In this document: one piece after another, positions 8,645-18,561 of the stretch | How positions within the stretch are numbered: position 1 is the stretch's first letter | How the letters are laid out: each line of letters opens with the position of its first letter | Origin: Desulfobacterales bacterium | Lineage (GTDB): Bacteria; Desulfobacterota; Desulfobulbia; Desulfobulbales; JAGXFP01 | Length of the DNA stretch: 64,000 nucleotides | Direction: 5' to 3' | Assembly: GCA_024637225.1 (NCBI GenBank) | Contig: JAGXFP010000018.1 | Span: forward strand, 37,853-101,852 | The notes under the pieces: model-generated | The model's input: only the letters and a program-made list of their open reading frames with translations | Databases searched by the model: none | What the model was told of the DNA's origin: nothing | Made by a program: the position numbers and the translations under genes

Positions 8645-8917
8645 ATGAAGAATCCGAAACTGCTTGCCGCCCTGACCCTGGTCGCCCTGACCGTTATCTT
8701 CCTTTATCAGAACGCGGCCACCGTCGAGATCCGCTTTCTGTTCTGGGGAGCGGCGATGTCCCTCTCCCTGATGATCTTCCTGGTGCTGGCCGTCGGCATC
8801 CTGACCGGCTGGCTGCTGCACAGCTATCTTTACCACCATACCGCCCGGGACAAGGCCAGAGAGCTGAAGCGGCAAGAACAAGAGCTGAGCGCCCCGACCG
8901 ATAAACCCGGTTTATAG
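8645..8917 (+). CDS. LapA-domain (DUF1049) inner-membrane protein
   Basis: A 90-residue protein with two membrane helices (residues about 8-26 and 40-62) separated by QNAATVEIRFLFWGAAMSLS, then a charged C-terminal helix (ARDKARELKRQEQEL). The QN...V.I.FLFW loop is the signature of the LapA / DUF1049 family, which works with LapB in lipopolysaccharide assembly in enterobacteria. GAGGAG lies about 9 bases upstream of the ATG. Its stop overlaps the stop of the convergent tolC-like gene by 6 bases. No lapB neighbour is present. Confidence 0.8.
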   Translation: MKNPKLLAALTLVALTVIFLYQNAATVEIRFLFWGAAMSLSLMIFLVLAVGILTGWLLHSYLYHHTARDKARELKRQEQELSAPTDKPGL

Positions 8918-10210
8918 TTGTTCGACCATTCTGATGATCCGGAAATGGGTGGCGAATCCCTCGCTCTTGGCCGTCACAAAGTTAAACTTGGCCCGGGACA
9001 GATTGGCGACGGCGTCGAGGAGCTCGGATTCCACCGCCACCCCTTCTTCGTAAGCCACCCGGATTGCCCTTAGGTTTTCCTCGGCCTGGTCGATGCCGTT
9101 ATCGGCGACAACCACATTGTCGACACTTACCAGGTAATCAAGAAAAAGATTGCTGAGCTCGACCTGAAGATCACGCCTGGTTTCGGCGAGATCGTAATGG
9201 AGACTCTCTTTTTCCAGCCGGGCCGCGCCGACCCGGGCTTTTTTGGCGAAGCCGTCGAAGAGGTTCATCGACAGGGTCAGCTGGGTGCGGAGCTCGTCGT
9301 CGTCAGTCGTAAAGCTGTTGGGGGGATCGTCGTATTTATTGTAGACCCCGGCCAGATCGACACTGGGGTAGTACCGGGCCCGCTCGACCTTGACCTGCAT
9401 GGCCGCCGCCCCGACCAGCTCTTCCAGGAACCTGATCTCGCTGCGGCTTGCCAGCATCTCATTTTCATAGGCCTCCCTGGCCGGCACCGCCGGCAACTCG
9501 GCGAATTCCTCGAAGGTCAACCCCTCGGCATCGACCGTGACCCCGACCTCTCGCCCCAGGAGGGCAATACTTTTAGCCAGTTCGGCCCGGGCCTTCTTTT
9601 CGGCAATCACCGCGTTATCGAGATCGACCTGGAACTTGAGCATTTCGCTTTTCCGGATCAACCCGACCCCGTAGCGGTTAACCGCATCTTCGGACAATCT
9701 TCTCAGGGTGGAGACCGAATCCTCAGCCACCCTCAGGTTGGCCCGCTGCTCGAAGATCGCCAGATAACGAAGGGCGACCGCGAGTTTGATATCCTGTTTA
9801 AGCCCCTGCAGCTGATGATATTCCGCCTGCCGCAGCAGCTTGGCCGATTTGATCCGGTACTTGTCGCGGAAGCCGGCGAAGATATTCCAGCTGATCCGTC
9901 CCGAGGCCACCTGATTCTCCCGATCTTCGATGGCGGTTGCCTCATCGAGCCAGTTCGCCGTATAGCTCAGATCCACGGAAGGATAGAGACCGCTTCTGGC
10001 CAGAGTCACATCCCGGCGACTCTGTTCCAGATCGGCAATATAAGCCTGGACCACCTCCCGGTTCGACAAAGCCTTCTCCTGCAGTTCGGCCAGGTCGGCC
10101 GCCCCGGCGCTGCCGGCGATCAGGAGAAACGTTAAAACCAGACAATACCGCAAGGGCATAAGTTTCGTTTGAGCAGGCGAGCTGCTCAACTCAGCTTTAA
10201 CTGTTTTCAT
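8912..10210 (-). CDS. TolC-family outer-membrane efflux protein
   Basis: 432 residues with two tandem outer-membrane-efflux repeats rich in coiled coil (ELQEKALSNREVVQAYIADL; then EMLASRSEIRFLEELVG), and the tyrosine/Asp-rich barrel sections (YPSVDLSYTANW; YYPSVDLAGVYNKYDD) expected for a TolC-type channel. It is the last gene of the marR-adaptor-pump-channel operon and should give the pump its exit through the outer membrane. ATG 10210 has GGGAGCAGGG upstream; it precedes the signal peptide (MPLRYCLVLTFLLIAGSAGA) by 17 residues encoded by a palindromic repeat. The alternative start is ATG 10159 inside that repeat. The 5' end overlaps the pump gene. Confidence 0.9.
   Translation of the reverse strand: MKTVKAELSSSPAQTKLMPLRYCLVLTFLLIAGSAGAADLAELQEKALSNREVVQAYIADLEQSRRDVTLARSGLYPSVDLSYTANWLDEATAIEDRENQVASGRISWNIFAGFRDKYRIKSAKLLRQAEYHQLQGLKQDIKLAVALRYLAIFEQRANLRVAEDSVSTLRRLSEDAVNRYGVGLIRKSEMLKFQVDLDNAVIAEKKARAELAKSIALLGREVGVTVDAEGLTFEEFAELPAVPAREAYENEMLASRSEIRFLEELVGAAAMQVKVERARYYPSVDLAGVYNKYDDPPNSFTTDDDELRTQLTLSMNLFDGFAKKARVGAARLEKESLHYDLAETRRDLQVELSNLFLDYLVSVDNVVVADNGIDQAEENLRAIRVAYEEGVAVESELLDAVANLSRAKFNFVTAKSEGFATHFRIIRMVEQL
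10146..10198 (-). repeat. Palindromic interspersed element, copy A (in frame in tolC-like gene)
   Basis: Minus strand: AAAGCTGAGT, hairpin GAGCAGCTCGCCTGCTC, then ACGAAACTTATGCCC. The same order recurs at 19619-19727 (twice) and 28238-28309. Here it is translated in frame (KAELSSSPAQTKLMP) directly before the signal peptide, and the ATG of CTTATGCCC is in frame with it. Confidence 0.75.
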
Positions 10211-13200
10211 CAACCCTGCTCCCTTCAAAACCGATAAAAAAGGCCAGCAGCGCCGGAATCACAAACAGGGTGAAAACCGTGGACACGGCCAGCCCCCCGA
10301 GGATAATGCCGCCGAGGCCGCGATATAGTTCACTGCCCGGCCCGGTCGACAGAACCAGGGGGCTCAAGGCCAGAACGCTGGTAGTGGCGCTCATAAAGAT
10401 CGGCCTGATCCTGGTCCGGACCGCGTCGGAAATCGCCGGGATGCCAATCATCCCGTTGTACCTTACATTGTTCAGGGACTGGTGGACGATCAGGATCGCG
10501 TTATTGACCACGGTGCCGATCAGGATAATAAAACCGAGCATGGCCAGGACATCGAAACCCTGGGGCGCGATAAAGGCGTTGACTGCCCGCAACCCCAGAA
10601 AACCGCCGGCTGCCGCGAGCGGCACGCTGAACAGGATAATCAGGGGATAGAGGAAATTTTCGAACAGGGCCGCCATCAGGAGATAGGTAATCGCCAAGGC
10701 CAGGAGGAAATTCCATTGCAGGGCCCGGCGGGTCTCGACCAGTTTATCGGCATTGCCGCCGACCTCGACCTTGAGCCCTTCCAGTTTGCCCTGGGCCGCC
10801 AACGCCCCGATGACCTCGTTCTCGATGATATCCATGGCCTCCTGCAGGGGCAGCTCTTTCGGCGGGGTCACCTGCAGGGTTATGTTCCGGTCCCGTTCGA
10901 GGTGGTTGATCTGGGGCAGCCCCTGGCCGTAGACCAGGGAGGCTACATCGCCGAGCCGGATCAGATCGCCGAAACTGTTGACGATGGTGGAATTCAAAAT
11001 ATCCTCCGGCGTTTCGTAGACGGCATCCCCTCCCTTGACGACCAGGTCGATCTGCTTGATTCCCTCCGGGCGAAACTCCTCGACCTTGCGCCCGTCCATC
11101 AGAACATCGACGTAGATGCCGAGATCGCTTTCAGTCAAACCGTTGGCGGCGAGTTTTTCCTTGTCGGGTACGATCGTCGCCTCCGGATAACTGGTCTCCA
11201 GCGAGGGGACGGGGCGGATCTGGGCGGCCGGGATCTGGGCCGGAATCAGGCCGAACATCATGGCCTGGGCGACCCCGACGATCCGTTCGATATCCTGACC
11301 CGAGATATTGATATCGACATTGCGGCCCTCGCCCAGACCGGACTCGAAAATTCCCGCCTGGATGCTGACCCCGAAGACGCCGGGAATCGATTGGATGATG
11401 CGGGTGAAAAGGGGAATCAGTTCGGCGGCGCGGGTCTCCTGGGCGCTGATTCCGCCGAAAAGACAAATCCGTTCGGCGCCGACATAGAACATCTGCTTGA
11501 TCCGGGGAATGCCGTCCTTGTCGTCCTCCTTGAAATAGGGCTCCGCCTCATTATAGACATAGTGCCCCAGTTCCTTGAGCTTGTCGACCGAATATCCCGG
11601 CGGCGGAAGCAGGATGTTCAGGATCAGGTTGCGGTTGCCCTGGGGCAGATATTCGGTACTCGGGACCAGGGCGACGATCACCGCCAGAGAAAGAGCGGTG
11701 AAGAGAATCACCGTCACCAGCCGGCTGGCTGCGTTTTTCAGGCAGAGATTGGATAATTTCATTATGGTCGCCGCCGCCCATTCACCTACCACGCTGTGCT
11801 GAAAGCGGCCGGGCTTCTTCACGCGTTTTTTCCGCTTGTAAAACTGGTAACTCAAGGACGGGATAACCGTAATCGAGACGAACAGGCTGAGGATGATCGC
11901 GAAGGTGATGGCGATGGCGATATCCCGAAAGAGCTGGCCCGCCTCCTCCTGAATGAAAATCACCGGCAGGAAGACGGCCACCGTGGTGGCGGTTGAGGCG
12001 ACCACCGCCCCCCACACTTCCTTGGTCCCCTCATAAGCGGCCGCAAAGGCCTTTTTCCCCATCTTGCGGTGCCGGTCGATATTCTCCAGGACCACGATGG
12101 AGTTATCGACCAGCATCCCCACCGCGAAGGAGATCCCGGCCAGACTGACCACATTGAGATTGCGCCCCAGCAGCCAGAGAAAGATAAAGGTGCCGATGGC
12201 CGAGATCGGGATCGCCACTGCCGTGGTGACTGTCGAGGTGACACTCCTTAAAAAGGAGAGCAGGACGATAATGGCCAGGATGCCGCCGATCAGGACATTC
12301 ATCTTGACCAGGCCGATGGCATTATTGATATAGGGCCGCTGGTCATAGGCCCAGTCGATATAGAGATCGTTTCGGGCCAGGAGCCCTTCGTTCAGGCGGT
12401 TGACCTCCTGTTCGAGCCGGTCGCTCAGCTCCAGGACATTGGCGCCCTGCTCCTTGCGGACCCCGACCACGATGCCCTGCACCCCGTTACTGATCACCGC
12501 GCCTTCTTCCTTGGCGTAGCCCCGTTCAACCGCGGCCACGTCACGCAGATAGACCCGGTTGATCCCGTCGTCATAGATCACCACCTCAAGGGCGTCGGCC
12601 GGGTTCTGGAACTGGCTGACCGTCCTGATCCGGTAGTTCTTTTTGCCGATCGCCAGTACCCCGGCCGAGATATTGCGGTTGGCCTGGCGCAGCGCCCCGG
12701 TGACCTGATTGATCGTCACCCGGTGGCGCGCCATTTTTTCGCCGTCGACAATGACATGCAGTTCGTCTTCGGTGCCCCCGAATACCATCAGGGAGCCGAC
12801 CCCGTTGACCCGTTCCAGGTGCTGGCGGATATTGTCCTCGAAAAAGGTCCTGAAATGATTGATCGGGGCATCGTTGTCCGCTTCGGTCTTCAACATCATC
12901 CAGATTACCGGCGAACTCTGGGCTCCGGCCGCCTCGATCTTGGGCCGGGTGACATTATCGGGGTAATCCGCCACCTCGTTCAACTTGTTGGAAACCCTGA
13001 GCAGGGCGTCGTCGAGATCGGTTTCCAGCTCAAAGGAAAGGGTAATCTCCCCGTAGCTGTTGAAACTGGAGCTCTCCATCTTGATCAGCCCCTGCAAACC
13101 CTTCAGGACCTCTTCCTGCTTCTCGACGACCTCCTTTTCGATCTCGTAGGGGGTGGCGCCGCCCCAGACCGTGCTGACCGTGATCTGGGGAGTCTCCACG

Positions 13201-13316
13201 TCGGGGGTCAGCTGGACCGGTAGCTGGTTCAAGCCGATCAGGCCGAACATCACCACCAGGATGACGGCAACCGAGACCCCTACCGGTTTATTAATTGCGG
13301 CTTTGACTATATCCAT
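10197..13316 (-). CDS. RND-family efflux pump permease (AcrB-like, HAE1-type)
   Basis: 1039 residues, the usual size for this family. The first membrane helix precedes LPVQLTPDVETPQITVST, and the helix-4 proton-relay motif GMLVDNSIVVLENIDRH carries the conserved Asp. A second set of helices and a second periplasmic loop form the repeat half (LLMAALFENFLYPLIILFSV; LLGFIILIGTVVNNAILIVH-type motif). It should pump substrates from periplasm or inner membrane, driven by protons, with the adaptor encoded upstream and the TolC-like channel downstream. The start overlaps the adaptor stop by one base (TAATG). Substrate is unknown; the MarR-type gene suggests induction by small aromatic or toxic compounds. 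Confidence 0.95.
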   Translation of the reverse strand: MDIVKAAINKPVGVSVAVILVVMFGLIGLNQLPVQLTPDVETPQITVSTVWGGATPYEIEKEVVEKQEEVLKGLQGLIKMESSSFNSYGEITLSFELETDLDDALLRVSNKLNEVADYPDNVTRPKIEAAGAQSSPVIWMMLKTEADNDAPINHFRTFFEDNIRQHLERVNGVGSLMVFGGTEDELHVIVDGEKMARHRVTINQVTGALRQANRNISAGVLAIGKKNYRIRTVSQFQNPADALEVVIYDDGINRVYLRDVAAVERGYAKEEGAVISNGVQGIVVGVRKEQGANVLELSDRLEQEVNRLNEGLLARNDLYIDWAYDQRPYINNAIGLVKMNVLIGGILAIIVLLSFLRSVTSTVTTAVAIPISAIGTFIFLWLLGRNLNVVSLAGISFAVGMLVDNSIVVLENIDRHRKMGKKAFAAAYEGTKEVWGAVVASTATTVAVFLPVIFIQEEAGQLFRDIAIAITFAIILSLFVSITVIPSLSYQFYKRKKRVKKPGRFQHSVVGEWAAATIMKLSNLCLKNAASRLVTVILFTALSLAVIVALVPSTEYLPQGNRNLILNILLPPPGYSVDKLKELGHYVYNEAEPYFKEDDKDGIPRIKQMFYVGAERICLFGGISAQETRAAELIPLFTRIIQSIPGVFGVSIQAGIFESGLGEGRNVDINISGQDIERIVGVAQAMMFGLIPAQIPAAQIRPVPSLETSYPEATIVPDKEKLAANGLTESDLGIYVDVLMDGRKVEEFRPEGIKQIDLVVKGGDAVYETPEDILNSTIVNSFGDLIRLGDVASLVYGQGLPQINHLERDRNITLQVTPPKELPLQEAMDIIENEVIGALAAQGKLEGLKVEVGGNADKLVETRRALQWNFLLALAITYLLMAALFENFLYPLIILFSVPLAAAGGFLGLRAVNAFIAPQGFDVLAMLGFIILIGTVVNNAILIVHQSLNNVRYNGMIGIPAISDAVRTRIRPIFMSATTSVLALSPLVLSTGPGSELYRGLGGIILGGLAVSTVFTLFVIPALLAFFIGFEGSRVDENS

Positions 13317-14377
13317 TAGCGGCCACCGCTGACGACCACCGGCTGCTCGGGACGCAGCCGTTCATTGCCCTCGACCACCACCTCCATGCCCTCGCGAAAA
13401 TGGGGGTTGTCGGCCCCGACCGCATCACCCAGGAAGGAGACGATATTGACCGGCAGGATGGCCGCCTTGCCGTCCTTGATCGTGTAGACGAAATCGTTGC
13501 CGCCCATGCTGACCAGGGCGTCGCGGGGGATGATGCTCAAGCGCTTCCGGGCTCCGACCGGTATGAAAACCTTGGCCGATATGTTCTCGGCGATATTCTC
13601 CTGGGCGGGGATCCGCACCTTGACAAAGACATTCTTGGTCTTGGGGTCGGCGACCGGGTCAATCCCCTCCACCGTCCCTTGCATTTTTCTGCCGTATGCC
13701 TCAATCTCGACCCCCACCCGGCTGCCGGGTTCGACAAATTGCAGAAGAGTTTCTCCGATCGGCACCTCGACGAACAGATCCTTTACGGAACCGAGCTTGA
13801 TCAGAGGCTTGCCGGGCTGGACCCAGTCTCCGGAGTCGACGTTTTTGGCCATGACCATCCCGTCATAAGGGGCCTTGACCACGCTTTTCTCGAGGTCGAG
13901 CAGCAGTTTCTTCAGCTCCAGTTCGGCCACCTGCTTTTCCTTAAGCTCGTCTTCATAGGCATAGCGGGCGTCCTCGTAAAGCTTCTCGCTGATCCCCTCT
14001 TTTTCGTAAAGGTTCTCCAGCCGGCGGTACTGCTTCTCGGCATGGCTGATCCGCAGGTCGATCTGCTCGATCTCGGCCAGCTTGATGTCGATCTCCCGGT
14101 CCAGCAGCTCGGTGTTAAGCCGCAACAGCGGGGCATCCTTTTCGACCGTGTCTCCCTCATTGACCGCGACGATCTCAACCAGGCCGGAAACCTCCGCCGA
14201 AATCTGGCTGGCGGTATCGTAATAAAGCCTGCCGATAAACGGACGATTCTCGGCGACCTCCTGCTGTCCGATCGGGGCGACCACGATATTGGCCGGCGGC
14301 CCCTGGGCGAAAACGGTGCTGCCGCCGATTAAAACCATCATCACCTGAATAAGAAGAATCCGCACATCCCACCTCAT
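13316..14377 (-). CDS. RND efflux periplasmic adaptor (membrane fusion protein)
   Basis: 353 residues with an N-terminal signal peptide (MRWDVRILLIQVMMVLIGGS...FAQG). The lipoyl-like half motifs (ISAEVSGLVEIVAVNEGDTV; VVKAPYDGMVMAKNVDSGDW) flank a predicted helical hairpin (IKLAEIEQIDLRISHAEKQY through LEKSV), followed by beta-barrel and membrane-proximal domains. It bridges the RND permease and the TolC-like channel. No lipobox is visible, so anchoring may be by an uncleaved leader. It starts inside an ATGA overlap with the marR-like stop, showing translational coupling. Confidence 0.93.
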   Translation of the reverse strand: MRWDVRILLIQVMMVLIGGSTVFAQGPPANIVVAPIGQQEVAENRPFIGRLYYDTASQISAEVSGLVEIVAVNEGDTVEKDAPLLRLNTELLDREIDIKLAEIEQIDLRISHAEKQYRRLENLYEKEGISEKLYEDARYAYEDELKEKQVAELELKKLLLDLEKSVVKAPYDGMVMAKNVDSGDWVQPGKPLIKLGSVKDLFVEVPIGETLLQFVEPGSRVGVEIEAYGRKMQGTVEGIDPVADPKTKNVFVKVRIPAQENIAENISAKVFIPVGARKRLSIIPRDALVSMGGNDFVYTIKDGKAAILPVNIVSFLGDAVGADNPHFREGMEVVVEGNERLRPEQPVVVSGGR

Positions 14378-14835
14378 TTTTCTGTATTTTCCGCCGCTTT
14401 TTCGGCCATCTTGCTGATATTGCCGGCGATCTTCAATAAAATCTCCCGGGCATGCCGCTGCTCGTCCTCGCTAACCCCTGAGATTACCTGGGCCGAATAG
14501 GCATTGAATTCGCCGAAGACCTCACCAACCAGGGCGGCGCCCTTGTCGGTCAGCATAACCAGCGACGAACGGCGGTCACCGGGGTCTTCCCTTCGTGCCG
14601 CCAGTCCCTTGGCCTCCATCCGGTCGAGAATCCTGGTCATATTGGCCGGGGTCTTATCGGCAGCCTCGCCAAGTTGCCGCTGGCTGATTCCGGAATTCTC
14701 GGCCAGTTTTTTGAGAAGATGAAACTGCTCCATGGTCAAGCCGAATGGTTTGAGAAGTTTTTCGGCGAAATTACGCATATCCCGGGCGGTTAAATAAATC
14801 TGCCGGGCCAGGGACTCCTCATTACAGGCAGTCAT
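14374..14835 (-). CDS. MarR-family transcriptional regulator
   Basis: 153 residues with the winged helix-turn-helix of MarR proteins: LTMEQFHLLKKLAENSGISQ, QLGEAADKTPANMTRILDRM as recognition region, and the wing DPGDRRSSLVMLTDKG with the conserved DxRS motif. N- and C-terminal helices would form the dimer. It heads the efflux operon and overlaps the adaptor gene by 4 bases, so it most likely represses its own operon until a ligand binds. A candidate operator lies in the upstream region (GAATT-AACC-AATTC at 15084-15097), but it is about 250 bases from the start and is weak evidence. Confidence 0.92.
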   Translation of the reverse strand: MTACNEESLARQIYLTARDMRNFAEKLLKPFGLTMEQFHLLKKLAENSGISQRQLGEAADKTPANMTRILDRMEAKGLAARREDPGDRRSSLVMLTDKGAALVGEVFGEFNAYSAQVISGVSEDEQRHAREILLKIAGNISKMAEKAAENTEK

Positions 14836-15303
14836 GATCCATAAGCTCCCATCCCTTTCCCATTAATCAATTCTCGAGGGCCTCGCAAAAGGCCGAGCTA
14901 CAGCTTCGTGGATATGTTTCTTGGGCATACACCGCCACTTCTTGCATATCAAACTTTTAGCGCAGCCATGGCTCCTTTGTCTTTTTAGCGAAAGCAGCAT
15001 ACTTGACTGGGCAAATATATATCCAGCAACTATTTTGTCAATTTTATTTTAAGCTCCAACCATCAAAGAAACTAAACGGATTGGAATTAACCAATTCAAT
15101 GACCATTTCTGCTTTTATCCCACAGGCAGATCAATGCGCAGCCGACCATTCCCGTCCGGCCTTCCCGCCCTGAAAATTAATCTGGCGGATACTCCATAAT
15201 TAACTGGACTCCCCCTAACTATCTGTGATAACATGCAATAATGCGTTTTCCGGCAATGGCTCGGTCATCTCTGGCCAGAGTTTCGAAATAGTTATGGGTA
15301 ACA
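14836..15303. other. Divergent intergenic region between marR-like and sensor-kinase genes
   Basis: About 470 bases without a credible gene on either strand. It is AT-richer than its neighbours and must contain the promoters of both the efflux operon and the sensor-kinase gene. An inverted repeat GAATT-N4-AATTC lies at 15084-15097. No convincing sigma-70 promoter pair could be assigned. Confidence 0.5.
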
Positions 15304-18300
15304 ATGAAACTTAAAATAATCCTGCTGACCCTGTCCCTCCTGATCTTCACCCTCGCTCTGACCGGCGGCATCTTCTTCTACCGCACCGCCAAGACCGCCG
15401 CCATTCGACACAATTACATCATGGCGACCGATCTCGTTAACGAGGCGGCGGACGAGATCGACTCATATCTGCTGGAGACAAGCGAGACGGCCGCCAAACT
15501 CTCCGCCGCCAAGCCCCTTGTAAAAGCCCTCAAAAACCCTGCCCCGGACTCCATGGAGGCGGCCAACCTGGTTCTGGATAATTTCAGCAGTGCCCTGGGT
15601 GAATCCATCGCCTATCTGATTAACGGAAAAGGGACAACCCTGGCCTCCTCGAATCGGCTTCGTCCCGACAGTTTTGTCGGCAAGGACCATGCCGGCAGCC
15701 GCTCTTATTTTATGGAAGCGATCCAGGGCCGGCCCGCCCTGTTTATGGGTATCGGCCTGGTCTCGAAACAGCCGGGACTGTACCTGAGCAGCCCGGTCGT
15801 CGATTCCGGCTCCGGCCGGATTCTCGGAGTAGCGGCCCTGAAGCTGCCCCTCGAGGTAATCAAGGTCATGATCAACAAGCCCCAATATCAGGGGATCTCG
15901 ATTCTTACCGGCCCTCACAACATCATTTTTCTCAGCAACCGGCCAGAACTCACCTCCAAGTTTCTCTGGGAAACCTCCGAAATCAACCATGAAAAAACCG
16001 CGGCCAGCCGGCAATTCGGACCAGGACCGTTTTCTTCATCGGGATTCACTAAAATCGACGCCGGACACGCCGCCGACCGCCACGGTCATCAATACACCAT
16101 CCTCCGGCACAACCTCGAAGCGCTGCCCGGCTGGCATCTGACCTATCTCCAGGACGATACCCTTTTCATTAGCGAGTTGTCCGGGGCCTTGACCAGAAAG
16201 ATCAGCGGGATGATCCTCACCGCCCTCGCGTTCATAACCATTCTGGTCGTAGTGCTTTACTGGCTGGCGAGTCGGGAGATCAGCCGGCGAAGAGGAGCCG
16301 AGGAAGAGCTCCTGCAAAATCAGCAGAATCTCGAAAGGCAGGTTGCCGAACGCACGACCGAGCTGCATGAAATAAACGAAGAGCTCCAACTGGAAGTCGA
16401 AACCCACAAAAGAGAATCCAGCAAACTCGAATACAGCAACAAGACCCTGGAAATCCTCAACCAGGTCCTGCGAATCTCTCAGGAAACCATTACCCTCCAG
16501 GAGTTTTTGAACGAATTCATCCAGCTCACCAGTTCTTTCGGGCAATTCGGCCTGCAGCCGAAGGGAGCCCTGCTGCTGGCGGAGGATGACCGCCCGGATC
16601 TTCTCCAATTGAAGGCCCATTACAATCTTGACGAGGCCATCCTGGACAAGTGCAATCAGGTGGAGTTCGGCCACTGTCTCTGCGGCAGGGCCGCCGAGGC
16701 CCGACTACCGGTCTTCGCAAGCTCGATCGACGAGCGGCATGACACCATTTACGAAGGCATTCAGCCCCACGGCCATTACTGCATCCCGATCCTCTCCAGA
16801 AGCAAAAAACTGCTGGGGGTTTACAACGTCTATACCATACCAGACGCCATCCGCGACCAGCGGGTCGAGAAGCTGCTAGTCTCGGTTGCATCGGTGCTCG
16901 CCTCCATTATCGAATACAAAAGATACGAACACAAGTCCAAGGAGAGTCATGAAAGGCACCGGGCCATAACCGACACCGCCCACGACGCCATAATCATGGT
17001 AGATCATCACGATCATATCACCTTCTGGAATCCTGCCGCCGAAAAGCTTTTCCACTACAAATCCGAAGAGTTCCCGGGCCGGAAACTACACGACCTGATC
17101 GTCCCGGAAAGATATCGGCAAAAAACCCTGACCGGTTTCAAAAACTTCGTCACAACCGGCCAGGGCTCCATTATCGGCAAAACCGTCGAAATGACCGGCC
17201 TGAAAAAGGACGGGAAGGAGTTTCCCGTCGAGCTTTCGGTTTCCCCCCTGCGACAAGGTAAGAACTGGGCCGCGATCAGCATTCTGCGCGACATAACCGA
17301 AAGAAAAAACGCCGAAACGGAAAAGCGCAAAATGGAGCAGCAACTGCGCCAGGCCCAGAAAATGGAGGCCATCGGCACCCTGGCCAGCGGTATCGCCCAT
17401 GACTTCAATAATATACTGAGTTCGATTCTGGGCTATGCCGACCTGCTTAAAGAAGAGTTACCGCCAAGCTGCCATGACAACCTCGCCGATCTCAATCTGA
17501 TTATCCAGGCCGGCAACCGGGCCAAGGAACTGGTCAAACAGATCCTCACCTTCAGCCGTCAGAGCGATGAGGAAATCCATCCCATCCAGGTCGGTTTGGT
17601 CGTCAAGGAGGCACTCAAACTCCTGCGCGCCTCCTTTCCCAGCAATATCGAGATCCAGAAGATGATCAGCGCCGGCAGCGCCACGGTAATGAGCGATCCG
17701 ATCCAGATCCATCAGATAATCATGAATTTATGCACCAACTCCTATCAAGCCATGCGCGACCGGGGCGGCGTGCTCATGGTGCGACTGGAAGCTTATGCGC
17801 CGGACATGGATTTCTTGAAAAATCACCCGGAGTTGCTGGCCGACCGCTATCTCCGCCTCCTGGTCAGCGATTCGGGGCACGGCATTGCCCCCGGCATTCT
17901 ACCCCGCATCTTCGATCCCTATTTTTCCACCAACAAAAAGGAAGACGGCACCGGACTGGGACTGTCCGTGGTCCACGGCATCGTCAAAAAAATGGGCGGC
18001 GCTATCGAGGTGAGCAGCCGGCCTGACGCCGGCGCCACCTTCGAGGTCTTCATGCCGATATTCGAAGGCTCATTGGAGCAGACCCCACCCCTGCCCGAAA
18101 CCGCGACCCTTACGGGCACTGAATCCATCCTGCTGGTGGACGACGAACAGCCCATTCTGCAACTTGTAGAACGGATGCTCGGCGCGTTGGGTTACCATAC
18201 AACCTGCCGCACCAGCAGCGTTGAAGCCCTGGAACTGTTCCGTAATAAACCGGACACCTTCGACCTGGTCGTAACCGACCACAGCATGCCCAATATGACC

Positions 18301-18504
18301 GGCATCAAACTTGCCGAATCGATGCTGGCCATCCGCCCCGACATCCCGATCATTTTATGTACAGGGTACTTCGAGCTGGATATCTCAAAAAAGACCGGGG
18401 ACAAATTTGTCCGGCAGATAATCATGAAGCCGACCAACAAGCAAACGCTTGCCGCGGCGATCCGACAGGAACTGGACGGCAAGGGCGGCAGACCCAACTC
18501 GTAA
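15304..18504 (+). CDS. Hybrid sensor histidine kinase (extracytoplasmic sensor, GAF, PAS, HisKA, HATPase, REC)
   Basis: 1066 residues. Two membrane helices (about 3-24 and 298-320) bound a periplasmic Cache-like sensor (DxxSYFMEAIQGRP; SSPVVDSGSGRILGVAAL). A coiled coil leads to a GAF domain (about 385-535), a PAS domain (about 550-665; AIIMVDHHDHITFWNPAAEK) and a HisKA box with His699 (GIAHDFNNILSSILGYADLL). The ATPase domain shows the N box (IIMNLCTNSYQA), DSGHGIAP and GTGLGLSVV. A C-terminal receiver has Asp992 (VVTDHSMPNMTG) and the KP lysine. The HD-GYP response regulator 57 bases downstream is its likely partner, so the pair may couple an external signal to c-di-GMP breakdown. Confidence 0.95.
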   Translation: MKLKIILLTLSLLIFTLALTGGIFFYRTAKTAAIRHNYIMATDLVNEAADEIDSYLLETSETAAKLSAAKPLVKALKNPAPDSMEAANLVLDNFSSALGESIAYLINGKGTTLASSNRLRPDSFVGKDHAGSRSYFMEAIQGRPALFMGIGLVSKQPGLYLSSPVVDSGSGRILGVAALKLPLEVIKVMINKPQYQGISILTGPHNIIFLSNRPELTSKFLWETSEINHEKTAASRQFGPGPFSSSGFTKIDAGHAADRHGHQYTILRHNLEALPGWHLTYLQDDTLFISELSGALTRKISGMILTALAFITILVVVLYWLASREISRRRGAEEELLQNQQNLERQVAERTTELHEINEELQLEVETHKRESSKLEYSNKTLEILNQVLRISQETITLQEFLNEFIQLTSSFGQFGLQPKGALLLAEDDRPDLLQLKAHYNLDEAILDKCNQVEFGHCLCGRAAEARLPVFASSIDERHDTIYEGIQPHGHYCIPILSRSKKLLGVYNVYTIPDAIRDQRVEKLLVSVASVLASIIEYKRYEHKSKESHERHRAITDTAHDAIIMVDHHDHITFWNPAAEKLFHYKSEEFPGRKLHDLIVPERYRQKTLTGFKNFVTTGQGSIIGKTVEMTGLKKDGKEFPVELSVSPLRQGKNWAAISILRDITERKNAETEKRKMEQQLRQAQKMEAIGTLASGIAHDFNNILSSILGYADLLKEELPPSCHDNLADLNLIIQAGNRAKELVKQILTFSRQSDEEIHPIQVGLVVKEALKLLRASFPSNIEIQKMISAGSATVMSDPIQIHQIIMNLCTNSYQAMRDRGGVLMVRLEAYAPDMDFLKNHPELLADRYLRLLVSDSGHGIAPGILPRIFDPYFSTNKKEDGTGLGLSVVHGIVKKMGGAIEVSSRPDAGATFEVFMPIFEGSLEQTPPLPETATLTGTESILLVDDEQPILQLVERMLGALGYHTTCRTSSVEALELFRNKPDTFDLVVTDHSMPNMTGIKLAESMLAIRPDIPIILCTGYFELDISKKTGDKFVRQIIMKPTNKQTLAAAIRQELDGKGGRPNS

Positions 18505-18561
18505 TTGGCCGGACAGGCGGGCCGGGCAGGCGAAATAGATTAATTGAAACAGGTGATTACC

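Noticed and set aside
10482..11756. 424-codon plus-strand frame opposite the RND permease gene
   Set aside because: It has no ribosome site and gives a low-complexity Asp/Gly/Gln-rich product typical of the antisense of a GC-rich gene.
15084..15097. GAATT-N4-AATTC as a MarR operator
   Set aside because: It is far from the marR-like start and short; chance occurrence is likely, so it was not listed as a feature of its own.
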